NCBI GenBank assembly: GCA_934045075.1
Contig: OW203723.1
Coordinates: forward strand, 18,460,035-18,524,034
Length of the DNA stretch: 64,000 bases
Direction: 5' to 3'
From: Yponomeuta sedellus
Taxonomy: Eukaryota; Arthropoda; Insecta; Lepidoptera; Yponomeutidae
Shown here: one piece after another, positions 42,901-53,642 of the stretch
How the letters are laid out: the number at the start of each line of letters is the position of its first letter
How positions within the stretch are numbered: position 1 is the first letter of the stretch
Made by a program: the position numbers and the translations under genes
The notes under the pieces: generated by a model
Told to the model about the DNA's origin: nothing
Database searches by the model: none
What the model saw: only the letters and a program-made list of their open reading frames with translations

Positions 42901-43081
42901 TATTATATAAAAATGAATCGCTGAATGTGTTGGTAAGCGCATATCTCAAGTGCAGCTGAACCGATTACGCTAATTATTTTTTTAGAATACTCCTTGAAGT
43001 ACAAGGATGGTTGTTACGGAGAGAAAAAATAAAAATAAAGAATCGACTGTTAGGCGGTACGAGGTTTGCTGGGTCAGCTAG
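42901..43081 (+). mobile_element. Short non-autonomous Helitron (family F)
   Basis: AAAATGAATCGCTGAATGTG to GCTGGGTCAGCTAG; 5' terminus slightly eroded. Confidence 0.75.
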
Positions 43082-43097
43082 GACAGCTAGACTTATA

Positions 43098-43160
43098 CAG
43101 TAAGATAAGATAAGATACAAATTTTGTTTATTGTACAAAAAAAAACAAGAATATAAAATA
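43098..43160 (-). mobile_element. LINE 3' end with (GATAA)n tail
   Basis: AGATAAGATAAGATACAAAT then TTGTTTATTGTAC, a reversed GTACAATAAACAA terminus. Confidence 0.55.
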
Positions 43161-43210
43161 CAAAGAATTTTGCGTACGTGTACGCCATAAATATCAGAAT
43201 TAAGGTCATG

Positions 43211-43267
43211 CCTTAGCCTCATAGTTGGGCCATTGTAGGTAGCAATGGCCCAACTATGAGGCTGAGG
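43211..43267. repeat. 25-bp inverted repeat, 7-bp loop
   Basis: Arms 43211-43235 and 43243-43267 (CCTCATAGTTGGGCCATTG core) with one mismatch. Confidence 0.95.
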
Positions 43268-45150
43268 CCACTGACATGACTTTATCATAATTAAGAAAGT
43301 AAAGTAATTTTACAAACAAGATAACTAGTGACGAAGAATTTCAGGCGCCAAGGTTCGTTTGTTATCAACACTTGCTGAAGCGACGATTCCTGAGACGCAG
43401 AATGGTTCAAGGATGCAGTCACTAAGACCCAGTTTCTGAATTGGGAATTTCTCTGTATGATCAAATTACCCACAAAAAAGCAAGAAAGAACTTTACTTAT
43501 GTATTTACTTATTGAAATTCTCAATTCAAAAACCGGCGGTATTCTTATTTTATTCACAGTAGGACAGCGGGATCGAAATTAGACATAGTCATAATTTATT
43601 GGTAATATTCATTATAAGTCAAGATTAAACTTCCTAATAACAATCAAATTAAGAAATAACAATCAAATGTCAAAAAGAAAAAAAAAAGTATTGCATGTCA
43701 ATATCTAAAGAATGTCAATCTGTGAGATCAATCAATTATACTTGACCTGTGTACAAGCGTAAAAATACATGATATTTTATACATTTTATTAAAAATGTTC
43801 TGACATCTTATCTCCGTCTATCTCTGTTAATCTGTCTGTCTCTTTTTCCCTGCGACCGCTCAGCAGCTAAATCTCACCGACGACTTTACACGTCCACATC
43901 CAACATCCTTTGGAAAAACGGCCGAGGAATAATGGGCGAGGCGGGAAAATCCGGAAAAAGGCCGCCAGCTATGGGGATTTGCCGGATCCGGCCTTACCCT
44001 GATCCCAGATGAGAATATATCCCGGTTTAGCCTCCTATACGCGGCTGGCTTAAAAGCAAAAATATGTATTTGCACAAGCTATATTTATTATGTTTAACAG
44101 GCGCGAACGACGTTTTTACCTGGAAAGTGACATTTCTCTGAGAAAGTTACGCTTAAACCAAAGACAAACTCTTCGGTTTCGGTTGAAAGTAACTTTTAGG
44201 TTCTTAAATTATGAAAAAATAATAGTACCAGGGTCATTTCCAGCCAAAAAACTAATCAATCAAATCATTTATTTTGTTTAACATATGTGACATACATGTA
44301 GGTGTTAAAATCTATTTATGTTTCTGTAGGTATGTTATACCCATTGGGTGTACAAAAATAATACTTCGTTTCTAACACGTAACACTAAATACATGTAGAC
44401 TGATTAAACTAAGCCCAGTTAGTCATTAATGTTTGTTTGGGCCTCCTTATTACAAATTTAGCATCAATACGCTATATTAGTGTGATGCCACTTACAGCTT
44501 TAATTACGGGTTTTGTGCTTAGCAATTCAGTCCACTAACTTGAGTTCAAATTTCTACATGTCACCGTCGAACTCAGTTCATCGGCAGATTACGTTTAGTT
44601 ACAACAGTGAGATTGAGCCTAATCCCTTTCCTAAGCTCAGGTCTGAATCCCATGACACACACACACACACACATGTAAAAGTGGCTAGAATCTGCGGTCC
44701 GTCCGCAGATAATCCCCTCTGTCTATCCCTCTCTAACCCAGCCCTGTTTCGCGCAAATCCTCTACGCGTCCTACTCTAATCCCTTATTTGAATCTTATCA
44801 GATCTCACGAGCATACACCGGTAGTGGTTGTCTAGATAGAATGACATTAGGGTTGACGATTCATATTTTTACGGCCGTATTGGTGTTTTACTCTGTGACT
44901 GGGATCACGCCACTCTGTTGTCAAGCTAATCTGTGAATATTGGTCTCTCTGGTTTTGACCGCCGGTCTTAGTTTTAAATTTTCTTGTGCTCTCATTTTCA
45001 CCATTAGTAAGAAGTTAACTCAGAACAGTTCTTTAAACACGTCCACAACAAAATTTTAGCGTTCATCACTAGTGTTGTAGGTTTTAACACATTCTGCGAA
45101 GGTTTTAGTGACTACACTATTACGGTAGTGTTTCTTAATGGTTCGCGATA
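43268..45150. other. No gene recognised
   Basis: AT-rich with a GC islet at 43.9-44.04 kb. A (CA)n run of about 9 units lies at 44657-44675. Short frames show no motif. Confidence 0.5.
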
Positions 45151-45153
45151 CTC

Positions 45154-45333
45154 ATACATAGTTATATATCAAACGGGTCTAATCGCGATTATTTATTAGG
45201 TAAACTGTACTCGCCACTTCATTCTACCCGAGACCACGGCAACTGTAAAGCTGCCGAAACGTCGGGAAATAATGTAATTACGTGTTACTTAATAAATAAT
45301 CGCGGCTACACCCGTGTAATATACAACTATGTA
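45154..45333. mobile_element. MITE-like element with about 50-bp terminal inverted repeats
   Basis: Outer arms pair from CATACATAGTT...AACGGGT through AATCGCGATTATTTATTA to the mirrored right side with roughly nine mismatches. The interior holds CTGCCGAAACGTCGGG, a word I associate with widespread lepidopteran repeats. Confidence 0.65.
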
Positions 45334-45334
45334 C

Positions 45335-45560
45335 GAAAGAAAAGAAAGAAAGAAACATTTATTGCATCAACAGTCACACACACAAAACATCTAACAAATA
45401 CGAAACACAGGTACTTATCGGAGAACAATCAAAGGGTAAGGTAGTAAAGACAATTTAAACAGTTTTGTCGCGGTGTGTTTCCGTTGCTGCAAAAGGCAGC
45501 TGACTCAGCATTTTGCTGAGGGTGTGAGCCCTCAGCGCTGGTTTTCAGTCAGTACCTGAT
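45335..45560 (-). mobile_element. LINE 3' end with (GAAA)n tail
   Basis: GAAAGAAAAGAAAGAAAG then CATTTATTGCATC, a reversed AATAAATG signal, followed by UTR-like sequence. Extent uncertain. Confidence 0.45.
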
Positions 45561-45671
45561 CAGTACTCTCACGAGTGTCCCAGTGCGCGGGTCAGTATGT
45601 TGCAATTTAAATAAATATCGGTAGTACGGTTCAAGAAATAAATATCTTTATAGGTTAGACAGACAAACGTA

Positions 45672-45728
45672 CAGACAGACGTTGTAGGCGTAATTACCAT
45701 TACGCCTTAAGCCTACAACGTCTGTCTG
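45672..45728. repeat. 18-bp perfect inverted repeat with inner hairpin
   Basis: CAGACAGACGTTGTAGGC and its complement at 45711-45728; the 21-nt spacer itself contains GTAAT-4 nt-ATTAC. Confidence 0.95.
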
Positions 45729-46455
45729 GAGTTTCTTTGACACTCTTCGGGAACGGAGGCCTTAAATTAGATCACAGAACCATTAGAAACTGTGTCATTG
45801 ATGCTTTTCTACTAAAAGAGCTATTAGATATTGACGCTGTCGGGTGTCGTAGCTTAAGACCTTGTAATATTGTTAAATTCTTTATTTTTACAGAATTCAA
45901 GTTCTAAAAGATTACAAAAAAATTTTATTGTACATCGACGTACAAAGTCTGTACGTTTTAATTACTTTCTTTTTGCTTAGGTCATGGATTGTGCAGTGTG
46001 TGTTATTTTTATTTACGTAGTAGGGTCAATTTGATCTCTATTAAATTAACCAACATGATTGGTTGGTTAATTTTACCAAAAGGTCATTTCGGTTTCAAGT
46101 TCATCTTCGTTGTCATCAAGTAATCCGACAATGGGTTCATAGGAGAATATTGGACGATCTGTAGATTTCGTCACTATTGAGGAAAAGCATTGAATTTTAC
46201 TAAGTACAATTATGTGATTATGGTGTTCTATTTTTAAAATCCGCAAACTTTTATTATATTTAATTCAGCAATAACTAGAACGGGCTGAAAATCAGCGCTG
46301 AGATGATGCATGCACTCACTGCAAAGCATATCCTTGGCCCTATGCTTTTTATCACACATTTCTCTTTTTTTTTTTATTTAAGCATAGTATGTTTTATATG
46401 CTCTCTAATCTGTGTGTGATAAATAAACATTTTTCATTTTCAATTTCAATATCAA
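45729..46455. other. No gene recognised
   Basis: AT-rich non-coding. Confidence 0.5.
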
Positions 46456-46645
46456 TAAACCTATTTAGATTCAGCGCTCTCTTTTAACTGAGCAAATGGG
46501 CAACTCTCCCATTAGCTCAGTTGGAAGAGCGCTGGCACGGATAGCCAGAGGTCGCGGGTTCGAATCCCGGCATGGGTGGAATTTTTAGCCTCTAAATAGG
46601 TTTTCTAAAATTGTCCTTAGCACGGGTTAGTGCATTAAAAATAAT
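46456..46645 (+). mobile_element. Family D SINE with the most complete tRNA-like head, foldback on its 5' side
   Basis: Head CCCATTAGCTCAGTTGGAAG, GAGCGCTGG, CACGGATAGCCAGAGG and GCGGGTTCGAATCCCGGC folds as a cloverleaf; the anticodon loop ACGGATA has C at 33 rather than the universal T, arguing against a working tRNA. To its left, 46471-46500 repeats the 5' head half in reverse, preceded by AAACCTATTTAGA. Confidence 0.85.
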
Positions 46646-46999
46646 ATAATTTCAATATCCCACAAATTTCGGTTTAACATCAGGACCACTTCGATCCACT
46701 CGATGTGACAGCCCTAACTCGAGCTTACGGCGTAAAGCAGCGTCCACACTCAATCCGCGATTAGTGGAGCTGCGAATTCGCGTTTGATGCTAAATATAAT
46801 ATTTTCCTACACGTGGATTAAGCGGGACAGGACGAGTCAAGCAGCTACTTTGATGTGTGCCGACGAGTGATTTAGGCGACTAGGCGCTTCGCAAATAGAA
46901 AATGGTATTACGATGTGTTAGACAAGGCTGGAAAGGCCTGCTGGATTTGCCGACGTCCCGCTGTTAAAATAATTATGGTGATTTGAAGCTACTTTTTTT
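46646..46999. other. Nothing recognised
   Basis: Non-coding; a GGATTA word at about 46.83 kb. Confidence 0.5.
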
Positions 47000-47014
47000 T
47001 AATTTACATAAAGG

Positions 47015-47172
47015 CACATACATTGCTTCTGACCCCACACTAGGATACCCTGTGTCGTGGGAAGCAGAAACAACGACATCACAAACATGTAAACATCCAA
47101 GACCTGGGTTTTTTTGTCCCCAGCCGGGATTCGAACCCGAGAGGTTGCATGGTAGACAGATGCGCTACCGCT
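47015..47172 (-). mobile_element. tRNA-derived SINE, family C
   Basis: CATACATTGCTTCTGACC, ATCCAAGACCTGGG, CAGCCGGGATTCGAACCCG, GATGCGCTACCGCTAC. Head end missing. Confidence 0.8.
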
Positions 47173-47288
47173 ACTTAATTTGGGTGTGGAATTCTATCAA
47201 GCTTTTAATGGTGATGGATCATTTAGATATGAAAATTTTACAACTATTTGGCACTCTCGACCGTAATGCAAAAGCGCATCGCCTACTA

Positions 47289-47514
47289 CAGTCGGTTAGC
47301 TTTTAGAATATACCTCGTCTACTATCGGATTGAATCGGATATATTCGTGTTATAGAAATATGGGAACTAATATGACACTTCATTTTACATAACTTTTCAA
47401 AATAGTGAAGAAAAGTTTTTTACTGAGCAGGAAGTAGTATTACACTCGTGTGCTTTCGGCGAAAATCGAAGCTTACTCTAGAGCCCGAGCTATATTCTAA
47501 AAGCTAACAGACTT
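47289..47514 (+). mobile_element. Tc1/mariner-type MITE, copy 3
   Basis: Same inverted termini and interior orientation as copy 1; TA at 47287-47288, TA at 47515-47516. Confidence 0.85.
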
Positions 47515-47751
47515 TAAAAACAGTTCCAGTCCAGTTAGAGACTAGACGGACTGGTACAGTTTCAGTCAGTCATGATCTTCATAAAACATTACACAATACA
47601 ATCTGTTTTACGTGCACATAAGAATAATTGTTGCTAAAGAAGCAAACAAAACAATGTCTTGCGCATTGAAAACAGATTGTTTGTTTTGTGGAATATTTGA
47701 TATAAACTCTGATTGACAAAAATGGCGGGACGGAACGGAATGGGTCATTCA

Positions 47752-47865
47752 TGAATTAATTAATTAATGTATGAATTAATAAATGCAAACATTATGTTAT
47801 GAATTAATTGTCGTATGAATGATTAAATGCAAACATTATGTTATGAATGAATTAACGAATGGACA
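47752..47865. repeat. Tandem repeat, two long units plus partial ones
   Basis: TGCAAACATTATGTTATGAA occurs twice, with ATGAATTAAT/ATGAATGATT variants between. Confidence 0.8.
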
Positions 47866-48415
47866 GATGTTTTATAAGTGAAGGGGGTAGGACGTCTTGC
47901 TTTGCATACGCGGAATTCAATGAGTAAATAGTTTTTCTTAATGACTCGAAATCCTTATACATTCATTATACACAATGTTTTACCTTATAAACACCCGCGA
48001 TTAAACCCGTTTAATAAATTATTAATAAGGAGTAAATGTTTTCTTAAGTCTTAATCTTCTAATGCTTACATGAAACATTCCGTTTTCATTGCGCAAAATG
48101 TCGCAACATCTCCAGTCACTTCCGAAATAGCCATAGACAGGACATTCCGGCCAGTCCTAATCGATAATCTGTAAATTCGACGATTAAATATGTAGCTGAA
48201 GCGCACAAGACACATCGTTTATCTGTATTAGACACGTCGGCCATATTTTAAAGGAAGGCATGAATTAGAGGGCCGCTTCTTGCGCAGCGTAATCCGATAT
48301 ATTCATAACCCTTTGTGGAGATTAAGATTTTGTTTAGTGCGGGCCGGCCTAAGCCGCTACAGACGTATGGAGCAGGTGAACACAGAACGTCTACTCTACA
48401 GCCAAGATAGAATCA
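47866..48415. other. No gene recognised
   Basis: Non-coding with a GC islet at 48.25-48.36 kb. Confidence 0.5.
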
Positions 48416-48419
48416 CTTG

Positions 48420-48530
48420 TAGAGCGGTGGTATCGGAGCGGTAGAACGCCGGCTTCTCAACCCGGAGGTTGTAGGTTTGAATCCCTTGGGCTTGTACCAA
48501 CGACTTTGTTTTGAAGTGATGTACATTTTT
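48420..48530 (+). mobile_element. tRNA-like SINE, family K
   Basis: GGAGCGGTAGAACGCCGGC, GTTGTAGGTTTGAATCCC, then ACCAACGACTTTGTTTTG, matching the copy at 62.5 kb. Confidence 0.65.
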
Positions 48531-48537
48531 ATATTCT

Positions 48538-48845
48538 TTTTTTTAATGCACTAACCCGTGCTAAGGACAATTTAAAAACCTATTTAGAGGCTAAAAATTC
48601 CACCCATGCCGGGATTCGAACCCGTGACCTCTGGCTAGCCGTGCCAGCGCTCTTTCCAACTGAGCTAATGGGCGACTGACCGGCATCAGTGAAATTTTGA
48701 ACCTCTTTACAATATTCTCTGTATTACATTTGTGAAGCAACACGACTCGCTCTTTAAAGGAAAACATAGAGAAAACCCTAGGGTCTGAAGTGTTAACATA
48801 CCTCAGCGCTTGCTACGTACCCAAGCCCGACTATGGGGCTAACTA
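48538..48845 (-). mobile_element. Family D SINE joined to repeat J
   Basis: Complete, non-palindromic reverse copy: AATGCACTAACCCGTGCTAA tail to AACTGAGCTAATGGGCGAC head, then a conserved 5' extension (CGGCATCAGTGAAATTTTG) and family J sequence (GGTCTGAAGTG, ACCTCAGCGCTTGCTACG). The extension recurs at 63.1 and 63.7 kb, so the tRNA-like part is internal rather than terminal. Confidence 0.8.
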
Positions 48846-49688
48846 ACTAGCAACACTCGTGAGTAGTGCTGTCTCAGTCTTGATATACGTTATAGTATCA
48901 GAATGACGCTACTGAAATCTCTTACTTTGAGGATATACAAGGTATAAGGAAAATCCCATGTACATCCAAAAATAGGGAGTTCTACTAGTTAATACGAACA
49001 ACTTTTACTTCAATTCGGAATCACGAAGAAAATATATGAATTATTTCATCTGTACTAAGGTAGGTACATGTTTTATATCTTGCGCTGTGGTGTACAGTAA
49101 CCAATATTTGTATCTCATCTAAGATAGCCGAAGCTAAACTGCCTAGGACATGTAAAGAGGTCTCTGAAGCCGATGTTCGCGTGCCACCAAATCTGATGGA
49201 TTAAAATGCTTGAAACAGCAGACGTTTGTTTGCCATTTCCAAGTTTTCCCAATGGCAGTGGTCGCTATCCTAAAAATTTTATTTCATCTTTTTCTATTTT
49301 ATCTGTTGAGCGTACCTTCTGGTAGTGTCATCCGCGCCAGACAGCTCCCCGGCGATTAGGCGTAGGGAAACGCGCCCTTCGCCGCTCACTCCTACGGCTT
49401 TAACTAAGATTTCCCTTCCGTTTTAGGGACGTCTTGGGACTCTTACTTATAGTCTGAAATACCGTACGTCACCTTAACCTAACCACAAGGAAGCTACAGT
49501 AATTTTCACGGAAATGGATAAATACTACCACGACACAATGACTCGTCCTGCCTGGCTACCTGCCTGCCTGAGTACAGTCACGTGGCGTTTTGTAGCGATG
49601 AAATGTCAGAATTTGACAGTTATTGTTTAGTTTAGTTTATGAGTTAATGAAAAGTCTCGACTTTTAACATTTGAAACGAGTGGCTAGC
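48846..49688. other. No gene recognised
   Basis: Contains at 49575-49620 a segment whose reverse (CAAATTCTGACATT, GCTACAAAACGC) recurs at 53335-53375, an unidentified repeat. Confidence 0.45.
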
Positions 49689-49689
49689 T

Positions 49690-49975
49690 TCATTGTACCA
49701 CATAGACTGGTTCCGTACTACGATACCCTGTACGATACAATGGTATAGTAACCAAGCAAGGACATGACACGTGGCCCGCCACTGCCTTACAATTTTCCAC
49801 CAACCCGGACTTGGCTCCCTTAGTGAAGTATGGCCTAACCATCCTGTGATGCAGTTAGAGACCCGTGCCCCAGCAGTATACATATAAGGGTGGATATCGA
49901 AGGGACATGACAGTCATGGAATTACACCCACACTGTAGGACATTTGTACGAATCAAGTTCAGCATTTTTGGGGAG
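49690..49975 (-). mobile_element. SINE family I split by a 5S-SINE
   Basis: Left: ACGATACCCTGTACGATACA, GTAACCAAGCAAGGACATG; right: GTCATGGAATTACACCCACA and GGACATTTGTACGAATC. Confidence 0.7.
49770..49902 (+). mobile_element. 5S-SINE, 5'-truncated, 10-bp target duplication
   Basis: From GTGGCCCGCCACTGCC to GGGTGGATATCGAAG. GGACATGACA at 49760-49769 and 49903-49912. 5' truncation with a target duplication indicates LINE-type priming. Confidence 0.85.
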
Positions 49976-50242
49976 AAACCGACCCTACGGCTGTATTTTC
50001 TGCCACAACATGTAGTTAAGGCTCTTCGGAAACAAGCCAGCCATATCAGCGTATTAGCAATCACCGCGGACTCCACGTACATCCGCATCTGTCCGCCGCG
50101 CCGTAAGGCTAATCTTGACAAATGGTGCGGATCACACTTATCCCGTCTTCCTAGCACGCGCCCGATACGTTGGCTAGTCTCGATACCGCGATATAGCAGT
50201 CTATCATCTTCTCGACATAACAGTCTACAGGCCGTTAGATGA
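49976..50242. other. GC-rich stretch open on both strands, unassigned
   Basis: The plus frame (to 50242) and minus frame (to 50277) are both open for 90 or more codons. No family recognised. Confidence 0.3.
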
Positions 50243-50356
50243 CAATGATGTCTGAAATTAAAACCAGTACAAAGCATGAGTTCTATGTCTTATAATAATG
50301 ATGTATTCTGTTAATTACAGCTTTTGAAAAGACTGACCTAAAGCTGACTGAAAAAG

Positions 50357-50413
50357 TATGGCCTAACCTTCTTGCTATGCATGAAGAAACCCGTGCTCCA
50401 GCAGTGAGGTAAA
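50357..50413 (+). mobile_element. 5S-SINE 3' end fragment
   Basis: AGTATGGCCTAACCTTCTTG, GAAGAAACCCGTGCTCC, AGCAGTGAGG. Confidence 0.7.
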
Positions 50414-52012
50414 TATCGTAAAGAGTAAATTTTAACTTTTTTTGTACATTTTTTCTCCATAATGATCTACATTTTGAAACGGATACTTAGTTTAACTTGT
50501 AACGTTCAATAAGTCACAGTTTTTGTGTAATTTTGAATAAATTACTTCCATTTGATTGATTGAAATGATTTATCAATAGGTAAAGTTATCATCGATCCGT
50601 CGATAAAATACTGGCTATTAAAATTGGACCGTACATCCAAACAATTTATGTAAAATTTACTGATAATAGGCTTACCTATCAGAATACTAGGTGCATCTCA
50701 GATATCTCCAAGAAACCGCCAAAAGTATGTTTAGGATGTTGAAGCAAAATATGTTTGTTAGGATTGTTTTTGACAAATAGCAATCCTCTGCCTTGCTCTC
50801 TTAATATATGCGTGAGTTAATGTATTATTACACAAAATACAGAGGGACTGTATTAAGATGTAAAATATCAGATTTTGTAAAAAGGGGCCGCCATTAAAAC
50901 AGATTCGCCTATCATGTTAGACGTTCAGATCGTTTACTCTCCATTGCGTTTTAGGAACTTACTAGTATTTATAGACATTAGAAGACTCTTTGGAGGTTCT
51001 TTCTAAAATGTGCAATTCCTGATAAAATGTCTTGGTTGGTTTTTTATTAACAAGAATTCTACAAAAAAAAATTTAAAGTACTTCTTTTCAAATCTTTTTT
51101 TTTTTTGCTTTAGAGTGGTGCAGTTGCCGCTTTGGTAAAGTACGTCTAGCTCGAATTTAGTCAAATTAATTATTGGCATTTCGACGTGTAAAAACTGAGA
51201 ATAAAATCAAAAAACGAAATCTCTTACTAATCACATACCCTGTTCGCCGTGCAGAAGCCAGTGGTATGGCTGCGTGCTAGACAGGCACCGTCGCCGTGGG
51301 GCTTATTTGTCCACATGACTCGCGCCTCGGTTTTTTATCGATTGATCAACGGCTCAGCTGATTGCAGCTCTCTGTTGTTGCCGACGGATTATCACACACA
51401 TACGCACGCCTTCATATACACCGTGATATTTTTTCCCCTCATTTTTTTGCGACTTCTACGCTTGTACTTGTTGTCTAGGCAGAAGTGCCTTAGCTGAGTA
51501 CAATAAAGCAGCTTTACTCTATCTATAAGATTTCTGGAAATCATAGGGAAATTGAACCAATTAGGTACCACAGTAGTATGCCGACTCTAAGTCTCGTTGA
51601 CGTGTATGATTCCAAAAAGAATCGATCACAAAAGCGTTATCAGGATTTGCATGACGCACACAAGCGAATCTCTTGAGATTTGGACGTGATGTTTGTTTGT
51701 GTGCGCTAAGCTGAATATATGATTCAAATTGGGCTGAAGTGAGGAGATTATCTCCCGATGATTGATGGGAGGCCCCTCCCCGGCAACCTACAGTCCCCGT
51801 TTATTTCTCTTCTAAGGTAAGTTTGTACTGCGGTCCTAAATGCAATTTGGGTACAAACAGAACTGAATTTTACGCGTATTACATGCTTACTAGTAAAAAT
51901 CATGTTCTTCGTTTTTCTCTCTCTTCAATATCTCAAAGTCCCAAGCAAGACTCATGGCTACTCAGGCATGTGCAGTGGGATGTCCACTTACGCTTATGAA
52001 AATATAGAAATC
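50414..52012. other. No gene recognised
   Basis: AT-rich. 51240-51400 is GC-richer and ends at about 51503 in an ACAATAAAGCAGC signal with a TATCTATAAG tail, perhaps an old LINE end. Confidence 0.4.
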
Positions 52013-52257
52013 TCTATATAAAAATCTCGGTCACAGTGTTTGTTATTGAACTCCCTCGAAACGGCTTCACCGATCTTTATGATTCTCTTGTGTATATTTA
52101 GTAGATCCAAGAATAGGTCGTAGGCTAATTATGATTATACTTTTTTGCACACGAAACATTAAGTAGGACATTACATAAGAAATTACATGTACAAAGGCGA
52201 GTTTATCTCTGTAAGAGATAATTAATGTGCCAAAACCACGTTTGCAGGGTCAGCTAG
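52013..52257 (+). mobile_element. Helitron-like element carrying a LINE 3' fragment
   Basis: Starts TCTATATAAAAATCTCGG and ends TTTGCAGGGTCAGCTAG before T. Its interior (52130-52213) is the reverse of the LINE UTR at 42.36-42.44 kb (GCACACGAAACATTAAG, GGACATTACATAAGAAAT). Confidence 0.6.
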
Positions 52258-52796
52258 TCACATCATAAAACCATTCCAAGTTTTCGTCAAAGCAACTGAA
52301 GGAAGTGTCCAAATCCGATAGTAAATCCGTTCAAAAATCTAACCTGATTCTAAGCCCGTCCCAATAAGAGTCTTCAATCCTTTCTCAAAATCCAACTCGC
52401 GCCGTAACAAAGCTCTAGACCCACACACGAATGTAGAGCTAAGTAAGACTTAATCCGGATGAGAGCGGATTATACCCGTAGCCTCCTTCGAGATGGTAGC
52501 CACTGGCGAGGAGATTACAACAATCCGGATTTACTCAAATAACTCGGCGGTACGAGATAAATGGAACGCTAGATGTGTAGGGGATGATTAAAAATGTAAT
52601 CCGTTCGGTAATATCGGACGGTGGGATATTGCATAAAAGGTCAATCACAACTTTTTTCGCCATTTGGTTTTAATGAAGACCTCCTTTCTCTGTAAGACAG
52701 TTAAGTCCATATTTGTTTTAATGGAAAAAATAGGACAAAAGTCTTCTTTTTCTTTCGTGTCTAAAGCGCCGCCCTCCTCTCTGACATCTCGCTCTC
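52258..52796. other. No gene; GC islets with homeodomain-like sites
   Basis: TAATCC/GGATTA words at 52451, 52467 and 52597 and a palindromic AATCCGGATT at 52522. Confidence 0.4.
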
Positions 52797-53142
52797 AAAA
52801 CCGCGCAACTGCGAGCGCGCCGGGTGATGTCTCCGTGAGATCTCGCAAACTGAACTGTGGAGCTTCAGGGCAGACACAAAGATGCATTGTTGTTTGTGCA
52901 GCTCCACATCGGCACAAGATGTCACCATCTTCGGGCAAGATCCCCCATCTTTTCAGCTTATCTCTGGATCTAGCAACACCACCGCGCAGACGGTTCAGCG
53001 ATCTCCATACTCTCCACTGCTCATGCCCTCCAGGTGGTATTGACTCCACCGGCTTTATGAAGTCAGGAAGGTGTTTTGTCTGCTCCCTCCACCTACGCAG
53101 TCGAAGCTCCGCCGGAGGACAAAAGTAAGTTCTATGAAAACA
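52797..53142 (-). mobile_element. LINE C-terminal fragment with zinc-knuckle-like motif
   Basis: Minus frame open about 115 codons: HEQWRVWRSLNRLRGGVARS, then KLKRWGILPEDGD and CRCGAAQTTMHLCVCPEA, a C-C-H-C arrangement seen at the C-terminus of many non-LTR polyproteins. The overlapping plus frame (52664-53128) is treated as a shadow. It is open for longer than most fragments here, so a domesticated piece cannot be excluded. Confidence 0.6.
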
Positions 53143-53584
53143 TTATGTGTTTATTATTAGCAGTGTAATTACCACTAATATTATAAATATGACATTTTTG
53201 TAAAGATGTACACGTATTTAGAGATTCATCACGCGCAAACGGCAACACGAATTTTGGATGAAATTCGGCGCACACAGTCAGCCCGGCAACGACCTTTTAA
53301 ATGTCATCATAAGGCATGATTTTTCACTACATTATTTGTCAAATTCTGACATTTTAGCGCTACAAAACGCGTGCTAACATGCTACCCATGCAGACTACTC
53401 AACTGAAATATTTGCAACATTTTATCCCAAAAACGCCAAACGAACAAGGTAATAAAATCATAACTAATAAAATCATACCCCGGTATCTCGTATGCTAACA
53501 GTCAGTTGTAGTTTTTCTTCGGGTTTTTTCTGTGGCTAACTGACAACAGATAGTCAGTCTACGAAAAACCGGCGTTTAAACATA
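53143..53584. other. No gene recognised
   Basis: Non-coding; the repeat word shared with 49.6 kb is near 53.34 kb. Confidence 0.45.
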
Positions 53585-53642
53585 CATAGTACAGGGTATC
53601 CTAGTTTGGGACCAGGTCAAGCGATTGTGTTGTGTGGAAGTT
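53585..53642 (+). mobile_element. SINE family I, 3' end fragment
   Basis: ACAGGGTATCCTAGTTTGGG, ACCAGGTCAAGCG, TTGTGTTGTGTGG. Confidence 0.65.

Noticed and set aside
46505..46577. Possible functional tRNA gene (cloverleaf, A and B boxes)
   Set aside because: The anticodon loop lacks T33, the acceptor stem has mismatches, and the same sequence with a fixed 3' segment recurs at many loci: a tRNA-derived SINE.
49855..50277. 140-codon minus-strand frame as a gene
   Set aside because: Part of it is 5S-SINE and SINE I sequence; the unique part is open on both strands with no motif.
52664..53128. 154-codon plus-strand open frame
   Set aside because: It overlaps the minus-strand LINE-like frame with the recognisable motif; no similarity and low-complexity Ser-rich content.
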